This document shows, one piece after another, positions 49,705-58,951 of a stretch of DNA of 64,000 nucleotides. Position 1 is the stretch's first letter; the number at the start of each line of letters is the position of its first letter. Source of the DNA: Chitinophagaceae bacterium LGM1 (lineage in GTDB: Bacteria > Bacteroidota > Bacteroidia > Chitinophagales > Chitinophagaceae); contig CP075895.1 in NCBI GenBank assembly GCA_018604165.1, positions 2,289,001 through 2,353,000 on the forward strand, written 5' to 3'. The notes under the pieces are model-generated. The model worked only from the letters and a program-made list of their open reading frames with translations, searched no databases and was not told the DNA's origin. A program made the translations under genes and the position numbers.

Positions 49705-51339
49705 ATGAAACAGTTCTTTACCATCATACTATGCTTTGCTGCATTATATACAATAGCGCAACCCGTACCCGTATTCACAGGCTTCGACCTCAATACAGGC
49801 GCATCTCAAAACTCCGACCCCTACTATTTTACCCAACTGGGCAATAAATTCGTCTTCAACACAAAAACCGATGCTACTGGTGCAGAGCTATGGATAAGCG
49901 ATGGTACTACCGCTGGTACCACCATGCTAAAAGACATATATGCAGGTGCTAATGGTGGTTTTCCATCAGAGTTTACACCCATCAGTGGCAAACTCGTTTT
50001 TGTTGCTACCGATGCTGCCAACGGGCAAGAGCTATGGATAACAGATGGCACAACAGCAGGCACACAACTACTCAAAGACATCTACCCAGGCGCAACTAAC
50101 AGCGGACCAGAAGAGCTAACTGCATACAATGGCAAAGTGTACTTTAACGCCAGCGATGGTATTAATGGCAGAGAGCTATGGGTAACAGACGGTACCACAG
50201 CAGGTACGCTGATGCTGAAAGACATACGCCCGGGTGGCAACTCTTTTCCCGATTTTTTTACGGAATGCAATGGTAAATTGTTCTTCAAAGCAGACGATGG
50301 TATTAATGGCGCAGAGCTATGGATAACCGATGGCACTACCGCAGGTACAAGCATGCTCAAAAACATAGCAGCAGGTAGCACCGCAGGAGATCCGTATTTA
50401 CCTTTTGCTGTTGGCAATACACTTTACTTTCGTGCTTTTACAAGTACCGAAGGTTTTGAGCTGTGGAAATCAGACGGCACTACCGCAGGCACACAAATGA
50501 TAAAAGACATCAACCCCGGTGTGCCAAATGGTTTTAATGGTTCTGAATTTATCAGCTACAATGGTAAAGTTTATTTTCAGGGCACCGATGCAACTAACGG
50601 AGAAGAGCTATGGGTAACGGATGGCACCGCTGCAGGCACACAACTTGTAAAAGACATTAACACCGGAGCTGGCGATGGCGATGCAAGGTATTATTGTGTG
50701 TACAACAACAAACTATACTTTCATGCGTATGATGCTACCAACGGGTACGAACTATGGACATCAGACGGCACCCCTGCAGGCACACAATTATTCAAAGACT
50801 TGGTGCCTGGCACAAATGGTAGCTTTCCCAACTACCTTATAGTATATAGAAAGCACTTGTATTTTACCGCATGGCAAGCCAGCAACGACAGGCAGATATG
50901 GATAAGCGATGGTACTGTCGCAGGTACTAAAGTAGTAGCCCCACCTGTATCGCCCAACACCAACCCACTCCAATTATCAGAATTAAAATTTGTGTACAGT
51001 CAAGACTCTGCACTATACTTCTCTGCCAAATACACATCTGCAGGCAGAGAACTATGGAGCATGAAAGACACCACCACCTATCTCAATATCAACACTATAA
51101 CAAAAAATAATTTTTCCCTCTACCCCAACCCTAATAACGGTACATTTACATTAGTGTTAGATAACAACAATTTTACAACAGGAACCCTGCAAGTGTACGA
51201 TGCACTTGGCAGAAGGGTACATGAGCAATCTATTACAGATAAAACACAAACCATCCGCCTGCAACAACCCGCAGGCAACTATTGGGTGAAACTGCAACTG
51301 GACGATGCAGTGCTGACCAAGCAGGTGGTAGTAGAGTAG
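49705..51339 (+). CDS. ELWxTDGTxxGT-repeat T9SS protein, copy 1
   Basis: 544 residues: signal peptide (ending TIAQ), then eight repeats of about 47 residues, each with an ELW-x-(T/S)-DGT-xx-GT core (first ELWISDGTTAGT) followed by KDI-xPG and NGK-xxF strands, a likely eight-bladed propeller. The C-terminal 75 residues form a type A sorting domain (YPNPNNGTFTLVLDNN). Predicted surface-exposed binding protein. First of three tandem paralogues. TAACTTTA at 49671-49678 is the probable -7 element. Confidence 0.88.
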   Translation: MKQFFTIILCFAALYTIAQPVPVFTGFDLNTGASQNSDPYYFTQLGNKFVFNTKTDATGAELWISDGTTAGTTMLKDIYAGANGGFPSEFTPISGKLVFVATDAANGQELWITDGTTAGTQLLKDIYPGATNSGPEELTAYNGKVYFNASDGINGRELWVTDGTTAGTLMLKDIRPGGNSFPDFFTECNGKLFFKADDGINGAELWITDGTTAGTSMLKNIAAGSTAGDPYLPFAVGNTLYFRAFTSTEGFELWKSDGTTAGTQMIKDINPGVPNGFNGSEFISYNGKVYFQGTDATNGEELWVTDGTAAGTQLVKDINTGAGDGDARYYCVYNNKLYFHAYDATNGYELWTSDGTPAGTQLFKDLVPGTNGSFPNYLIVYRKHLYFTAWQASNDRQIWISDGTVAGTKVVAPPVSPNTNPLQLSELKFVYSQDSALYFSAKYTSAGRELWSMKDTTTYLNINTITKNNFSLYPNPNNGTFTLVLDNNNFTTGTLQVYDALGRRVHEQSITDKTQTIRLQQPAGNYWVKLQLDDAVLTKQVVVE

Positions 51340-51561
51340 TGAACCGGGATTTATAGGATTAAGCAGATTTGCCGGGTAGGCGCGTATTATATGCCTTTGC
51401 GCCTTAGCGTCTTTGCGGTTTAAAAAATAATCGCGAGTTCCAAGTGTTATCAGGAGTTCCCTCCTGGCAATGATAACCCACAACCCTACGCGAACAGTCA
51501 GGAAGTAATTCCTGACCACATAATGAACAAAAGTCCCTTGAAAGTGGATTTTAGGGGTAAA
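51340..51561 (+). repeat. Composite C-B-A repeat with extra hairpins
   Basis: C at 51341, B at 51392, then hairpins CAGGAG/CTCCTG and GTCAGGAA-GTAA-TTCCTGAC (51497-51516), then A at 51528-51561. Lies between ELW copies 1 and 2. Confidence 0.75.
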
Positions 51562-51567
51562 GCCCTC

Positions 51568-51597
51568 TTGATTTCACAAACATATTCTATAACTTTA
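51568..51597 (+). promoter_or_regulatory. Promoter of ELW copy 2
   Basis: TTG, 19 nt, TAACTTTA, then a short leader ending ACCTCCTTTTATG. Copies 1 and 3 have related leaders ending in CCCCCG or CCTCCC before TTTATG. Confidence 0.55.
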
Positions 51598-51620
51598 TAG
51601 TACATAAATAACCTCCTTTT

Positions 51621-53276
51621 ATGAAACTACTATATACTTTCCTGTTTTGCATTACAGCGAATTTTATCAATGCGCAACCTGCACTTGTTTTTACAGAATA
51701 CAACCTCGATACGGTTACTCTCAGAAATTCGTTTCCCAAAGAATTTATAAACTACAACGGCAAATTTCTGTTTGCTGCATCCACGGCTGATAATGGTAAT
51801 GAACTCTGGATAAGCGATGGCACAAAGGCGGGCACTAAGATGGTAAAAGATATATATCCTGGTTTGCCAATTGGTGGCCCGGAATGGTTCACACCTATCA
51901 ACGGTCTTATTGTTTTTGCCGCTTTGGATACCAATGGCGAAGAACTGTGGATAACCGATGGTACTACCAATGGCACACAAATGCTCAAAAATATTCACCC
52001 GGACTGTTGCGTCGGTTCTCAGCCAAGAAATTTTTTTGCATACAATGGTAAAGTGTATTTCCACGCCAACGATAGCTTGCATGGCAATGAGCTATGGGTA
52101 ACAGACGGTACTACCGCCGGTACGCAAATGTTTATGGATATCTATCCCGGCTTTGTGGGTTCAGACCCCGGCGGTTTTACATTATTTAACGGCAAGATGT
52201 TTTTCTCTGCCAGCGATTCTGTACATGGGCATGAATTGTGGATGACAGATGGCACCATTAGCGGCACACAAATGGTGAAAGACATCAACTACACACCCTC
52301 GCTACCTAAAGCCAGCAGTTTGCCGTACGCACTCACACAGGTTGGTAATCAATTATTTTTCAAAGCACAAACACAAACAGAGGGTAAAGAATTATGGGTA
52401 ACGGACGGTACCGTTGCGGGAACACATATTACCAAAGACATACAAGCGGGTGCAGGATATGGTGTGAACAACGACAACAAAATGATAGCTTATAATGGCA
52501 AAGTTTTTTTCTCTGCCAGCAATGGTATAGATGGTTTTGAGCTATGGGAGTCTGATGGCACTGCATCAGGCACCCGAATGGTAAAAGACATTAATCCCGG
52601 CAATTTGCACAGTTTGCCAAATACTTTTTTCATTTTCAAGAACAGGCTTTTTTTCGGTGCAGAAGATAACGTTAACGGTAAGGAATTATGGAGTACTGAT
52701 GGAACCAGTGCGGGTACAAAGCGTGTAAAGAATTTAAATACCAGCCACCACACCAGTTGGACATCCCCAACCATATATAAAAACTACCTCTACTTTGTTG
52801 CAAGCGGTTCAAATATAGACCACCAACTATGGCAATCAGACGGTACAGAAGCAGGCACCAAAATTGTTGCACCATCATCTACACTTGTACATAGCCCATT
52901 ATCAGCCGCTAGACAGCTTTTTTTATACGAGCGAGACTCAGCACTATATTTTTGCGCAGGCTATACGTCAGCAGGTCATGAACTTTGGAGTGTAAACGAT
53001 ACCTCAAAATCTGTTGGTATCAATACCATCACGCACAACGCCTTCTCCTTCTCCCTCTACCCCAACCCGAACAACGGTACGTTTACATTAGTGTTAGATA
53101 ATACCAATTTTACAACAGGCAGCCTGCAAGTATATGATGCACTTGGCAGAAGGATACACGAGCAAGCTGTAACGGATAAAACACAAACCATCCGCCTTCA
53201 ACAACCCGCAGGCAATTATTGGGTAAAACTGCAGCTTGATGACGCAGTGCTGACCAAGCAGTTGGTAGTGGAATAG
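51621..53276 (+). CDS. ELWxTDGTxxGT-repeat T9SS protein, copy 2
   Basis: 551 residues with signal peptide (ending INAQ), eight ELWxTDGT-type repeats (ELWISDGTKAGT, ELWITDGTTNGT through QLWQSDGTEAGT) and a type A sorting domain nearly identical to those of copies 1 and 3 at the DNA level, although the propeller parts differ. Leader and promoter like those of copy 1. Predicted surface adhesin or binding protein; ligand unknown. Confidence 0.88.
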   Translation: MKLLYTFLFCITANFINAQPALVFTEYNLDTVTLRNSFPKEFINYNGKFLFAASTADNGNELWISDGTKAGTKMVKDIYPGLPIGGPEWFTPINGLIVFAALDTNGEELWITDGTTNGTQMLKNIHPDCCVGSQPRNFFAYNGKVYFHANDSLHGNELWVTDGTTAGTQMFMDIYPGFVGSDPGGFTLFNGKMFFSASDSVHGHELWMTDGTISGTQMVKDINYTPSLPKASSLPYALTQVGNQLFFKAQTQTEGKELWVTDGTVAGTHITKDIQAGAGYGVNNDNKMIAYNGKVFFSASNGIDGFELWESDGTASGTRMVKDINPGNLHSLPNTFFIFKNRLFFGAEDNVNGKELWSTDGTSAGTKRVKNLNTSHHTSWTSPTIYKNYLYFVASGSNIDHQLWQSDGTEAGTKIVAPSSTLVHSPLSAARQLFLYERDSALYFCAGYTSAGHELWSVNDTSKSVGINTITHNAFSFSLYPNPNNGTFTLVLDNTNFTTGSLQVYDALGRRIHEQAVTDKTQTIRLQQPAGNYWVKLQLDDAVLTKQLVVE

Positions 53277-53580
53277 ATTTGAACCACGATTTTCAGGATT
53301 GGATAGATAAGCCCGGTGAATGTATTTGTTATTTCCCTTTGCAGTAAAAAACACAAGTCCCCTGAAAGGGGATGTAGGGGTTAATGCGTCTTTGCAGATA
53401 AAAGCTCCTCCCAGCCTACCCCAAGTGGCGGTGATGTGGTTACTACTTGCAACATAGCTGACCATTGCTCCGCTATCTTTCATAGTGCTTATACATTACA
53501 GATACCGTCATTCGGCGGCATGACGTGATAATAATGCGAAATATATTCTGTAATTTCACAATACACAAAAACCTCCCTTT
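53277..53580 (+). repeat. Intergenic region with composite C-(B)-A repeat
   Basis: No gene seen. C element (GAACCACGATTTTCAGGATT) at 53280, a B remnant, A element at 53351-53385, and a hairpin CGTCAT/ATGACG near 53509-53526. TAATTTCA at about 53551 is a weak -7 element for copy 3. The C element is identical to the one after copy 3. Confidence 0.7.
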
Positions 53581-55227
53581 ATGAGTAAATTATTCACAGC
53601 ATTGTTGCTCCTTACAACATCTTACATGCACGCGCAACCAACTTTGGTATTTACAGGCTACAATCTTAACACTGGCGCTTCAAATCATTCAAAGCCACAC
53701 ATTTTCGCAAAATATGGCACCAAGTTTGTCTTTAGTGCCCATGCAGATGCTACTGGCAGAGAGCTATGGATGAGTAACGGTAATGTTAGCGGCACTTCGC
53801 TACTACAAGACATTATGAATGGCTCATCAAGCTCTTACCCTGATAATTTTATTGAATACAAAGGTAAAGTTATTTTTAGTGGGCAATACATTGGGTGTGG
53901 TACAGAGTTGTTGATAACAGATGGTACACCAGCAGGCACAACATTGCTGAAAGACATATACCCCGGACCTGCAGCAAGTAGCAAAGCTTTCTTTACAAAT
54001 TACAATGGCAAAATATATTTTATAAGTTCTGACGGAATACACGGCATAGAGCTTTGGGTAACGGATGGCACAGCTACCGGCACTGTGATGGTAAAAGATA
54101 TTAACTCTGGAAGCGGTTCTTCTACTCCATCAGAACTTACCATATGTAACGGTAAACTTTTTTTTCGTGCAGGTGATGGCATACATGGTACAGAATTATG
54201 GGTAACAGATGGTACAACCAGTGGCACAAAAATGGTGAAAGACATGAGTGTAGGCATATCAGGCGGAAACCCAATGGTTATGCGGGCCGTAGGCAATACG
54301 CTTTATTTTTATGCAAACACCACCACTGAAGGCTATGAACTATGGACATCAGACGGTACTACAGCCGGTACAAATATGATAAAAGACATCTTCTCAGGCC
54401 CCATAAGTAGCGTTGGCGATAATTCAATGCTTGTTGAATATAATGGCAAAGTATATTTTGCTGCAAATGATGGCACAAATGCAAGAGAACTTTGGGTAAC
54501 AGACGGCACTAATGCGGGCACAGTAAAGATTAAAGCCATGAAACCCGGCATACAATCTCCGAATAACAACGACCAATTTTGTGTATACAACAATAAGCTA
54601 TACTTCAGCGCCAACGATGGCACAAACGGGGTAGAGTTATGGGAGACAGACGGTACCACAGCAGGCACAAAAATGGTTAAAGACCTCTTCCCAGGCGCTT
54701 TAGGCAGCAACCCACTCTACTTGACAGTATATAGACGACACTTGTACTTTACTGCCCTGCAAGCTAACAACGACAGGCAGCTATGGGTAAGCAATGGCAC
54801 TGTCAGTGGTACAAAAACAATAGCGCCAACAACAACAATCAGCAATCCTGCCGAACAAACAGGCCCCTTGTTTTTATTTGATGTTGATTCCTCTTTATAC
54901 TTCGCAGCTTCGTTCAATTCAAATGATGTTGAACTATGGAATTTGAAAGATGTATTTGATTATCCCAGCAATATAAATAAGTCGTTGCATCACAACAATT
55001 TCTCCCTCTACCCCAACCCGAACAACGGTACGTTTACGCTTACATTAGACAACAACAACTTTACAACAGGAAATATAACTGTGTACGATGCCCTCGGCAG
55101 AAGGGTACATGAGCAAAGTATAACCGATAAAGTACAAACCATCCGCCTGCAACAACCAGCAGGCAATTATTGGGTAAAACTGCAGCTTGATGACGCAGTG
55201 CTTACCAAGCAGTTGTTGGTGGAATAG
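53581..55227 (+). CDS. ELWxTDGTxxGT-repeat T9SS protein, copy 3
   Basis: 548 residues with signal peptide (ending MHAQ), eight repeats (ELWMSNGNVSGT, ELLITDGTPAGT through QLWVSNGTVSGT) and a type A sorting domain. The final about 230 nt of the gene plus about 40 nt beyond its stop are almost the same as in copy 2. Surface protein of unknown ligand. Confidence 0.88.
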   Translation: MSKLFTALLLLTTSYMHAQPTLVFTGYNLNTGASNHSKPHIFAKYGTKFVFSAHADATGRELWMSNGNVSGTSLLQDIMNGSSSSYPDNFIEYKGKVIFSGQYIGCGTELLITDGTPAGTTLLKDIYPGPAASSKAFFTNYNGKIYFISSDGIHGIELWVTDGTATGTVMVKDINSGSGSSTPSELTICNGKLFFRAGDGIHGTELWVTDGTTSGTKMVKDMSVGISGGNPMVMRAVGNTLYFYANTTTEGYELWTSDGTTAGTNMIKDIFSGPISSVGDNSMLVEYNGKVYFAANDGTNARELWVTDGTNAGTVKIKAMKPGIQSPNNNDQFCVYNNKLYFSANDGTNGVELWETDGTTAGTKMVKDLFPGALGSNPLYLTVYRRHLYFTALQANNDRQLWVSNGTVSGTKTIAPTTTISNPAEQTGPLFLFDVDSSLYFAASFNSNDVELWNLKDVFDYPSNINKSLHHNNFSLYPNPNNGTFTLTLDNNNFTTGNITVYDALGRRVHEQSITDKVQTIRLQQPAGNYWVKLQLDDAVLTKQLLVE

Positions 55228-55259
55228 ATTTGAACCACGATTTTCAGGATTGGATAGAT

Positions 55260-55282
55260 AAGCCCGGTAATACCGGGCTTAT
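55260..55282 (+). terminator. Intrinsic terminator
   Basis: Stem AAGCCCGGTA/TACCGGGCTT around a single A, then ATTT. It lies inside the C-type repeat: the AAGCCCGGT end of the repeat has gained a complementary arm here but not after copy 2. Confidence 0.75.
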
Positions 55283-55340
55283 TTGGGCAAACTGTAACAT
55301 AGAGTTAATAAACCCATGAGCATATAGAACTGTAAGTATA

Positions 55341-55371
55341 TTGTATGGCTATCAACGATTTGCTAACTTTA
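55341..55371 (+). promoter_or_regulatory. Bacteroidota-type promoter
   Basis: TTG, 20 nt, TAACTTTA; predicted leader of about 90 nt before the ATG at 55467. Confidence 0.5.
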
Positions 55372-55466
55372 TACAAGCAGCGCATGGCACATATTCCGTT
55401 TACACCCGCTGTTTGCTCCGGTCATTTTTTAAGTATGCTTTGCGCGGTACTATATATTAGTAAGCT

Positions 55467-57149
55467 ATGATGCACAAGTATGCAGTATGTTTAGTAGCAC
55501 TATTGGTGAACTGGCTGCCACTGCATGCACAAAACTTAGTACCCAACCCGGGGTTCGAAGATTTTAATACTTGCCCCACCGCTTTATCGCAAATCACTTA
55601 CGACCCTACGCATACTACATTTTCTACCGTTGATAAATGGGTGAACCCGCACAAACACACTACTGCCGATTATTTTAATGCCTGTGCAACAATAGCATCG
55701 GGCGTCAACCTGCCCGATTATTTTCTGGGATACAAACAAGCCCGCAATGGCAACGGTGCGGCGGGTATCATAGCATACGGCAAAGACATCTTTCAACTAT
55801 CGGTAGAATATGCAGAGTATATACAGTGCAGGCTGACACAAAAAATGAAAGCAGGCGTCAGTTACGATGTCAGCTTTTATGTAAGCTATAGCTACGGCCC
55901 CAACAGGGGCATGTCAAATAATTTTGTTGCGTTGGATGCCATCGGGGCGAATTTTAAAAACACCGCAATAAGAAGTACGTCTACCACAGCTACACACCTC
56001 AGTGCGCAGTATCACGTTGTCAGCACACCGGGTGTTTTTCTTACAGATACTTTGCAATGGACAAAAATACAGGGCATATATAAAGCCATTGGCGGAGAAG
56101 AATACATGACTATCGGTACTTTTAACAATGGCGGCACAGCTACTATTCAGTACCAACCTGTATATCCGCCTACTGCCAACCCAAATGCTGTATATTATGC
56201 CTACTATTTTATAGACGATGTATCTGTTGCAGAGGTACCCCCTTGCGATACTTTTTATTACACCCGCGATACTACGTTGTGCAAACTATTACCTCTTACC
56301 CTTACACTCTCTTCTCAGCGCACAGCACCTGTTTACCAGTGGAGTACTGGTAGCAACACACGCACTGCAGTAGTCACTAACCCAGGCATATATTGGTGCA
56401 AAGCCATCAATGGTTGCCACCTGACGGTTGATACTTTTCACGTAAAAAATCCACCACAGTTTGCAGGCAACAAAACAGACACTACGATATGCCCCAACAC
56501 AACAGCCATACTGAAAGCAACTGGTGCAACACAATACCGTTGGAATACGGACGACACCACACAGCAAATAACCGTACAGGAAGAAGGACTATATACGTGC
56601 GAGCGCGTCAGCAACTGCACCTACTATACAGATAGCTTTGTGGTAGGGAAACACAGCTTCGGCTTCAGCACCCTGGGCAACGATACTACCATCTGCCGCG
56701 CAGACCGCATACTATTGGGTAGCCGCCACCCGCATGTACAATATATATGGAACACAGGCGACACCACCTGCTGCATACAAGTAACACAAGCAGGGCGATA
56801 CGAAGTAAAAGCATACAACCCATGCACATACCAAACAGACGATATAAACATTGATGTGATGGGCTGCAACGATTGCGTAGTAGTGCCCGATGCCTTTACA
56901 CCCAATGCCGATGGTAAAAACGACTATTACAAAGCCATACAAGTATGCGCTGCCAATTTGTTTGAGATGAAGATATTCAACCGATGGGGGCAGCAGGTAT
57001 TTGCCACCAACAATATAACAGATAGCTGGAATGGCCGCTACAACGGAGCCAATGCAGATGTAGGCACCTACCAATACTTTATACAATACACACCCAACGG
57101 CAACCGTCCACGCCAACTGTTGAAAGGCACACTGATGCTGATAAGATAA
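55467..57149 (+). CDS. Gliding-motility-type secreted protein (type B T9SS domain)
   Basis: 560 residues. Signal peptide (ending LHAQ). N-terminal jelly-roll-like domain (about 25-260; LVPNPGFEDFNTCP start, later YFIDDVSVAEVPPCD), three Ig-like repeats of about 75 residues, each with YxWxTGxxT (YQWSTGSNT, YRWNTDDTT, YIWNTGDTT) and paired cysteines, and a C-terminal type B sorting domain (VPDAFTPNADGKNDYY, IFNRWGQQVF, GTYQYFIQY). Type B domains direct T9SS secretion, often of adhesins linked to gliding. Ligand unknown. Confidence 0.9.
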   Translation: MMHKYAVCLVALLVNWLPLHAQNLVPNPGFEDFNTCPTALSQITYDPTHTTFSTVDKWVNPHKHTTADYFNACATIASGVNLPDYFLGYKQARNGNGAAGIIAYGKDIFQLSVEYAEYIQCRLTQKMKAGVSYDVSFYVSYSYGPNRGMSNNFVALDAIGANFKNTAIRSTSTTATHLSAQYHVVSTPGVFLTDTLQWTKIQGIYKAIGGEEYMTIGTFNNGGTATIQYQPVYPPTANPNAVYYAYYFIDDVSVAEVPPCDTFYYTRDTTLCKLLPLTLTLSSQRTAPVYQWSTGSNTRTAVVTNPGIYWCKAINGCHLTVDTFHVKNPPQFAGNKTDTTICPNTTAILKATGATQYRWNTDDTTQQITVQEEGLYTCERVSNCTYYTDSFVVGKHSFGFSTLGNDTTICRADRILLGSRHPHVQYIWNTGDTTCCIQVTQAGRYEVKAYNPCTYQTDDINIDVMGCNDCVVVPDAFTPNADGKNDYYKAIQVCAANLFEMKIFNRWGQQVFATNNITDSWNGRYNGANADVGTYQYFIQYTPNGNRPRQLLKGTLMLIR

Positions 57150-57166
57150 GGCGCAGCAATACATAC

Positions 57167-57199
57167 AAAAAAGCCCCTGCTTATGCAGCAGAGGCTCTT
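57167..57199. terminator. Terminator between convergent genes
   Basis: GCCCCTGCT/AGCAGAGGC stem (one bulge) with loop TATGC; A/T runs on both sides allow use in either direction, better on the minus strand. Confidence 0.7.
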
Positions 57200-57224
57200 A
57201 TTATACTTTAGTTTCGGTAAGTGC

Positions 57225-57674
57225 TTATACTATCCTTTTCACATTCACCGCACTGAGGCCTTTGGCAGTGCGCTCTGTTTCAAAGCTCACTTTATCGCCC
57301 TCGCGTATTTCTTCTGTCAATGCGTTTTGGTGTACGAAGACACTATCTCGGTTTATGGCATCGTCAATAAAACCATAACCTTTCGTTTTGTCAAAGAAGC
57401 GCACCTTACCAGTACGTTGTGTTTCCTCTGGTGGCAAATCTTCTCTTTTGGGTACGCCAATCTGTATGCTATCGGCTTCAATGGCTCTCATCTTACGCGG
57501 GTCGGGCGGTGTTGGCGACAGGTTGCCGTTCTCGTCCAGGTACATCATCATCTCTTCCAGGCTCTTACCCTTGTCGTTGCTATCCTTGCGGTTAGCTTTT
57601 TTATCTTGCTTCTCTTGTTTCTTTTTTTGTTTTTTCTTCTCGCGTTCTTTTTTGGCCATTGTTTCTGTACCCAT
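57225..57674 (-). CDS. Cold-shock domain protein with basic N-terminal extension
   Basis: 149 residues (143 if started at Met6). Lys-rich N-terminal tail (8-30: KKEREKKKQKKKQ), an acidic linker, then a cold-shock domain at 87-149 with RNP1 KGYGFI (98-103) and RNP2 SVFVHQ (111-116). Single-stranded RNA/DNA-binding, probably an RNA chaperone. The linker and basic tail are longer than in classic CspA (about 70 residues). The terminator before it separates it from the RRM gene, so each is transcribed alone. Confidence 0.9.
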   Translation of the reverse strand: MGTETMAKKEREKKKQKKKQEKQDKKANRKDSNDKGKSLEEMMMYLDENGNLSPTPPDPRKMRAIEADSIQIGVPKREDLPPEETQRTGKVRFFDKTKGYGFIDDAINRDSVFVHQNALTEEIREGDKVSFETERTAKGLSAVNVKRIV

Positions 57675-57715
57675 AAGCTATGTATCGTTTTTTGTTGTAA
57701 AATAGTTGGTGATGA

Positions 57716-57745
57716 AAAAGCCATACTTGTTACAGTATGGCTTCT
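57716..57745 (-). terminator. Terminator after the RRM gene
   Basis: Perfect 10-bp stem (AAGCCATACT/AGTATGGCTT) with loop TGTTAC; T run on the minus strand. Confidence 0.85.
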
Positions 57746-57766
57746 TTGTATATTCGGTTACCGATA

Positions 57767-58090
57767 TTAATAACGGTCGTTATATTCTCTTCTTTTGTAG
57801 CCACCACCGTTTCTGTCGCCACCACCACGGTTGCCACCACCGCCTTCTGTACGAGGCTTAGCTTCGTTTACTACTACCTGACGACCGTCGAGCGTAGAGC
57901 CATTCAGCTTTTCGATAGCTGCTTGTGCGGCAGACTGGTCTGGCATTTCTACAAATGCGAAACCACGAGCGCGGTTAGTGTACTTGTCAATAACAACATG
58001 TACGTTGTCAACAGTGCCAAAGGCAGAAAAAGTGTCACGTAATTGATCTTCTGTAGTCTGAAAATTCATGTTTCCTACGAAAATGTTCAT
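57767..58090 (-). CDS. RRM RNA-binding protein
   Basis: 107 residues. RNA recognition motif at 1-80: RNP2 IFVGNM (3-8) and RNP1 RGFAFVEM (42-49), followed by a Gly/Arg-rich tail (82-107; GGGGNRGGGDRNGGG). Small single-RRM proteins such as the Bacteroides RbpA/RbpB group bind structured or single-stranded RNA regions and affect many transcripts. It is one of two RNA-binding proteins in the window and thus a candidate, not a shown, partner of the hairpin array. Confidence 0.93.
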   Translation of the reverse strand: MNIFVGNMNFQTTEDQLRDTFSAFGTVDNVHVVIDKYTNRARGFAFVEMPDQSAAQAAIEKLNGSTLDGRQVVVNEAKPRTEGGGGNRGGGDRNGGGYKRREYNDRY

Positions 58091-58243
58091 AATTCATTAA
58101 TTAAAAAAAAGTAAAAAAATATGGTCGCGGAAAATGTAGACTGAACAGAAATACAAAACAAATTGTGCCCATCAGCGGCTGCAAAAACTCAAGAACCATT
58201 GTCTGACAGCAAAGGTATGGTAAATTATTGAAACTTGACGGAT

Positions 58244-58951
58244 TTATTTAATTGGTGGATGTAGAGGCAGGCTAATCAAGCGTTCAATATACTTTTTGTA
58301 TACTTTACCAACTGGCAATATTATATTACCGATTTTAATTTTGCCGTCATGTTGTAAAGTACTCTCCATCAAGTTTACAATATACGACTTGTGAACACGG
58401 GCAAATGCGGAAGAAAGCAACATATTTTCCATATCAGCAGTTGTTATTAACATTACTAAAGTTTTATTCTTGCATACAATCTTAACATAATTACGCATAC
58501 TTTCAACATATAAAATGTCTGCAGTGTGTACATTATGTACGGCATTCTCTATTTTCAACTGTATAACCTTCCATTTAACATCATCGTCATTTGCAGTTTT
58601 CCATTTAATCGCTCTATGTATTGCCTGAATAAATCGTTCAAATCTTATCGGTTTGTGTAAGTAGTCTACTACACCATAATCAAAACTTTGTAAAGCATAT
58701 TCTGTATATGCTGTCGTTATTATTATTGATGGCTTGTATGTCAGTAAATTAATAAGTCCGAACCCGTCAATTTCGGGCATATTGATATCTAATAAGATAA
58801 TGTCAACAAAATGATTGCGTAAATAATCGTATGCAGCCTCGGCATTATATGCATTGTATTCAAGACTGAGAAAAGAAAGTTTATTAATATAATTCTCGAG
58901 TACAACGTGAGCCCTATCTTCATCATCAACAATTATGCAACTATACTTCAT
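58244..58951 (-). CDS. LytTR-family response regulator
   Basis: 235 residues. Receiver domain with acidic VDDE (8-11) and phospho-acceptor Asp55 (LLDINMP), then a LytTR domain at about 130-230 (ILYVESMRNYVKIV, then FARVHKSYIVNL). Overlaps the kinase gene by 4 nt (ATGA junction). Regulates envelope or other target genes unknown; the second LytTR in the window. Confidence 0.92.
   Translation of the reverse strand: MKYSCIIVDDEDRAHVVLENYINKLSFLSLEYNAYNAEAAYDYLRNHFVDIILLDINMPEIDGFGLINLLTYKPSIIITTAYTEYALQSFDYGVVDYLHKPIRFERFIQAIHRAIKWKTANDDDVKWKVIQLKIENAVHNVHTADILYVESMRNYVKIVCKNKTLVMLITTADMENMLLSSAFARVHKSYIVNLMESTLQHDGKIKIGNIILPVGKVYKKYIERLISLPLHPPIK

Noticed and set aside
49705-55227. Direct DNA repeats inside the ELW genes as mobile elements
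   Set aside because: The repeats are in frame and encode propeller blades, so they are protein repeats.
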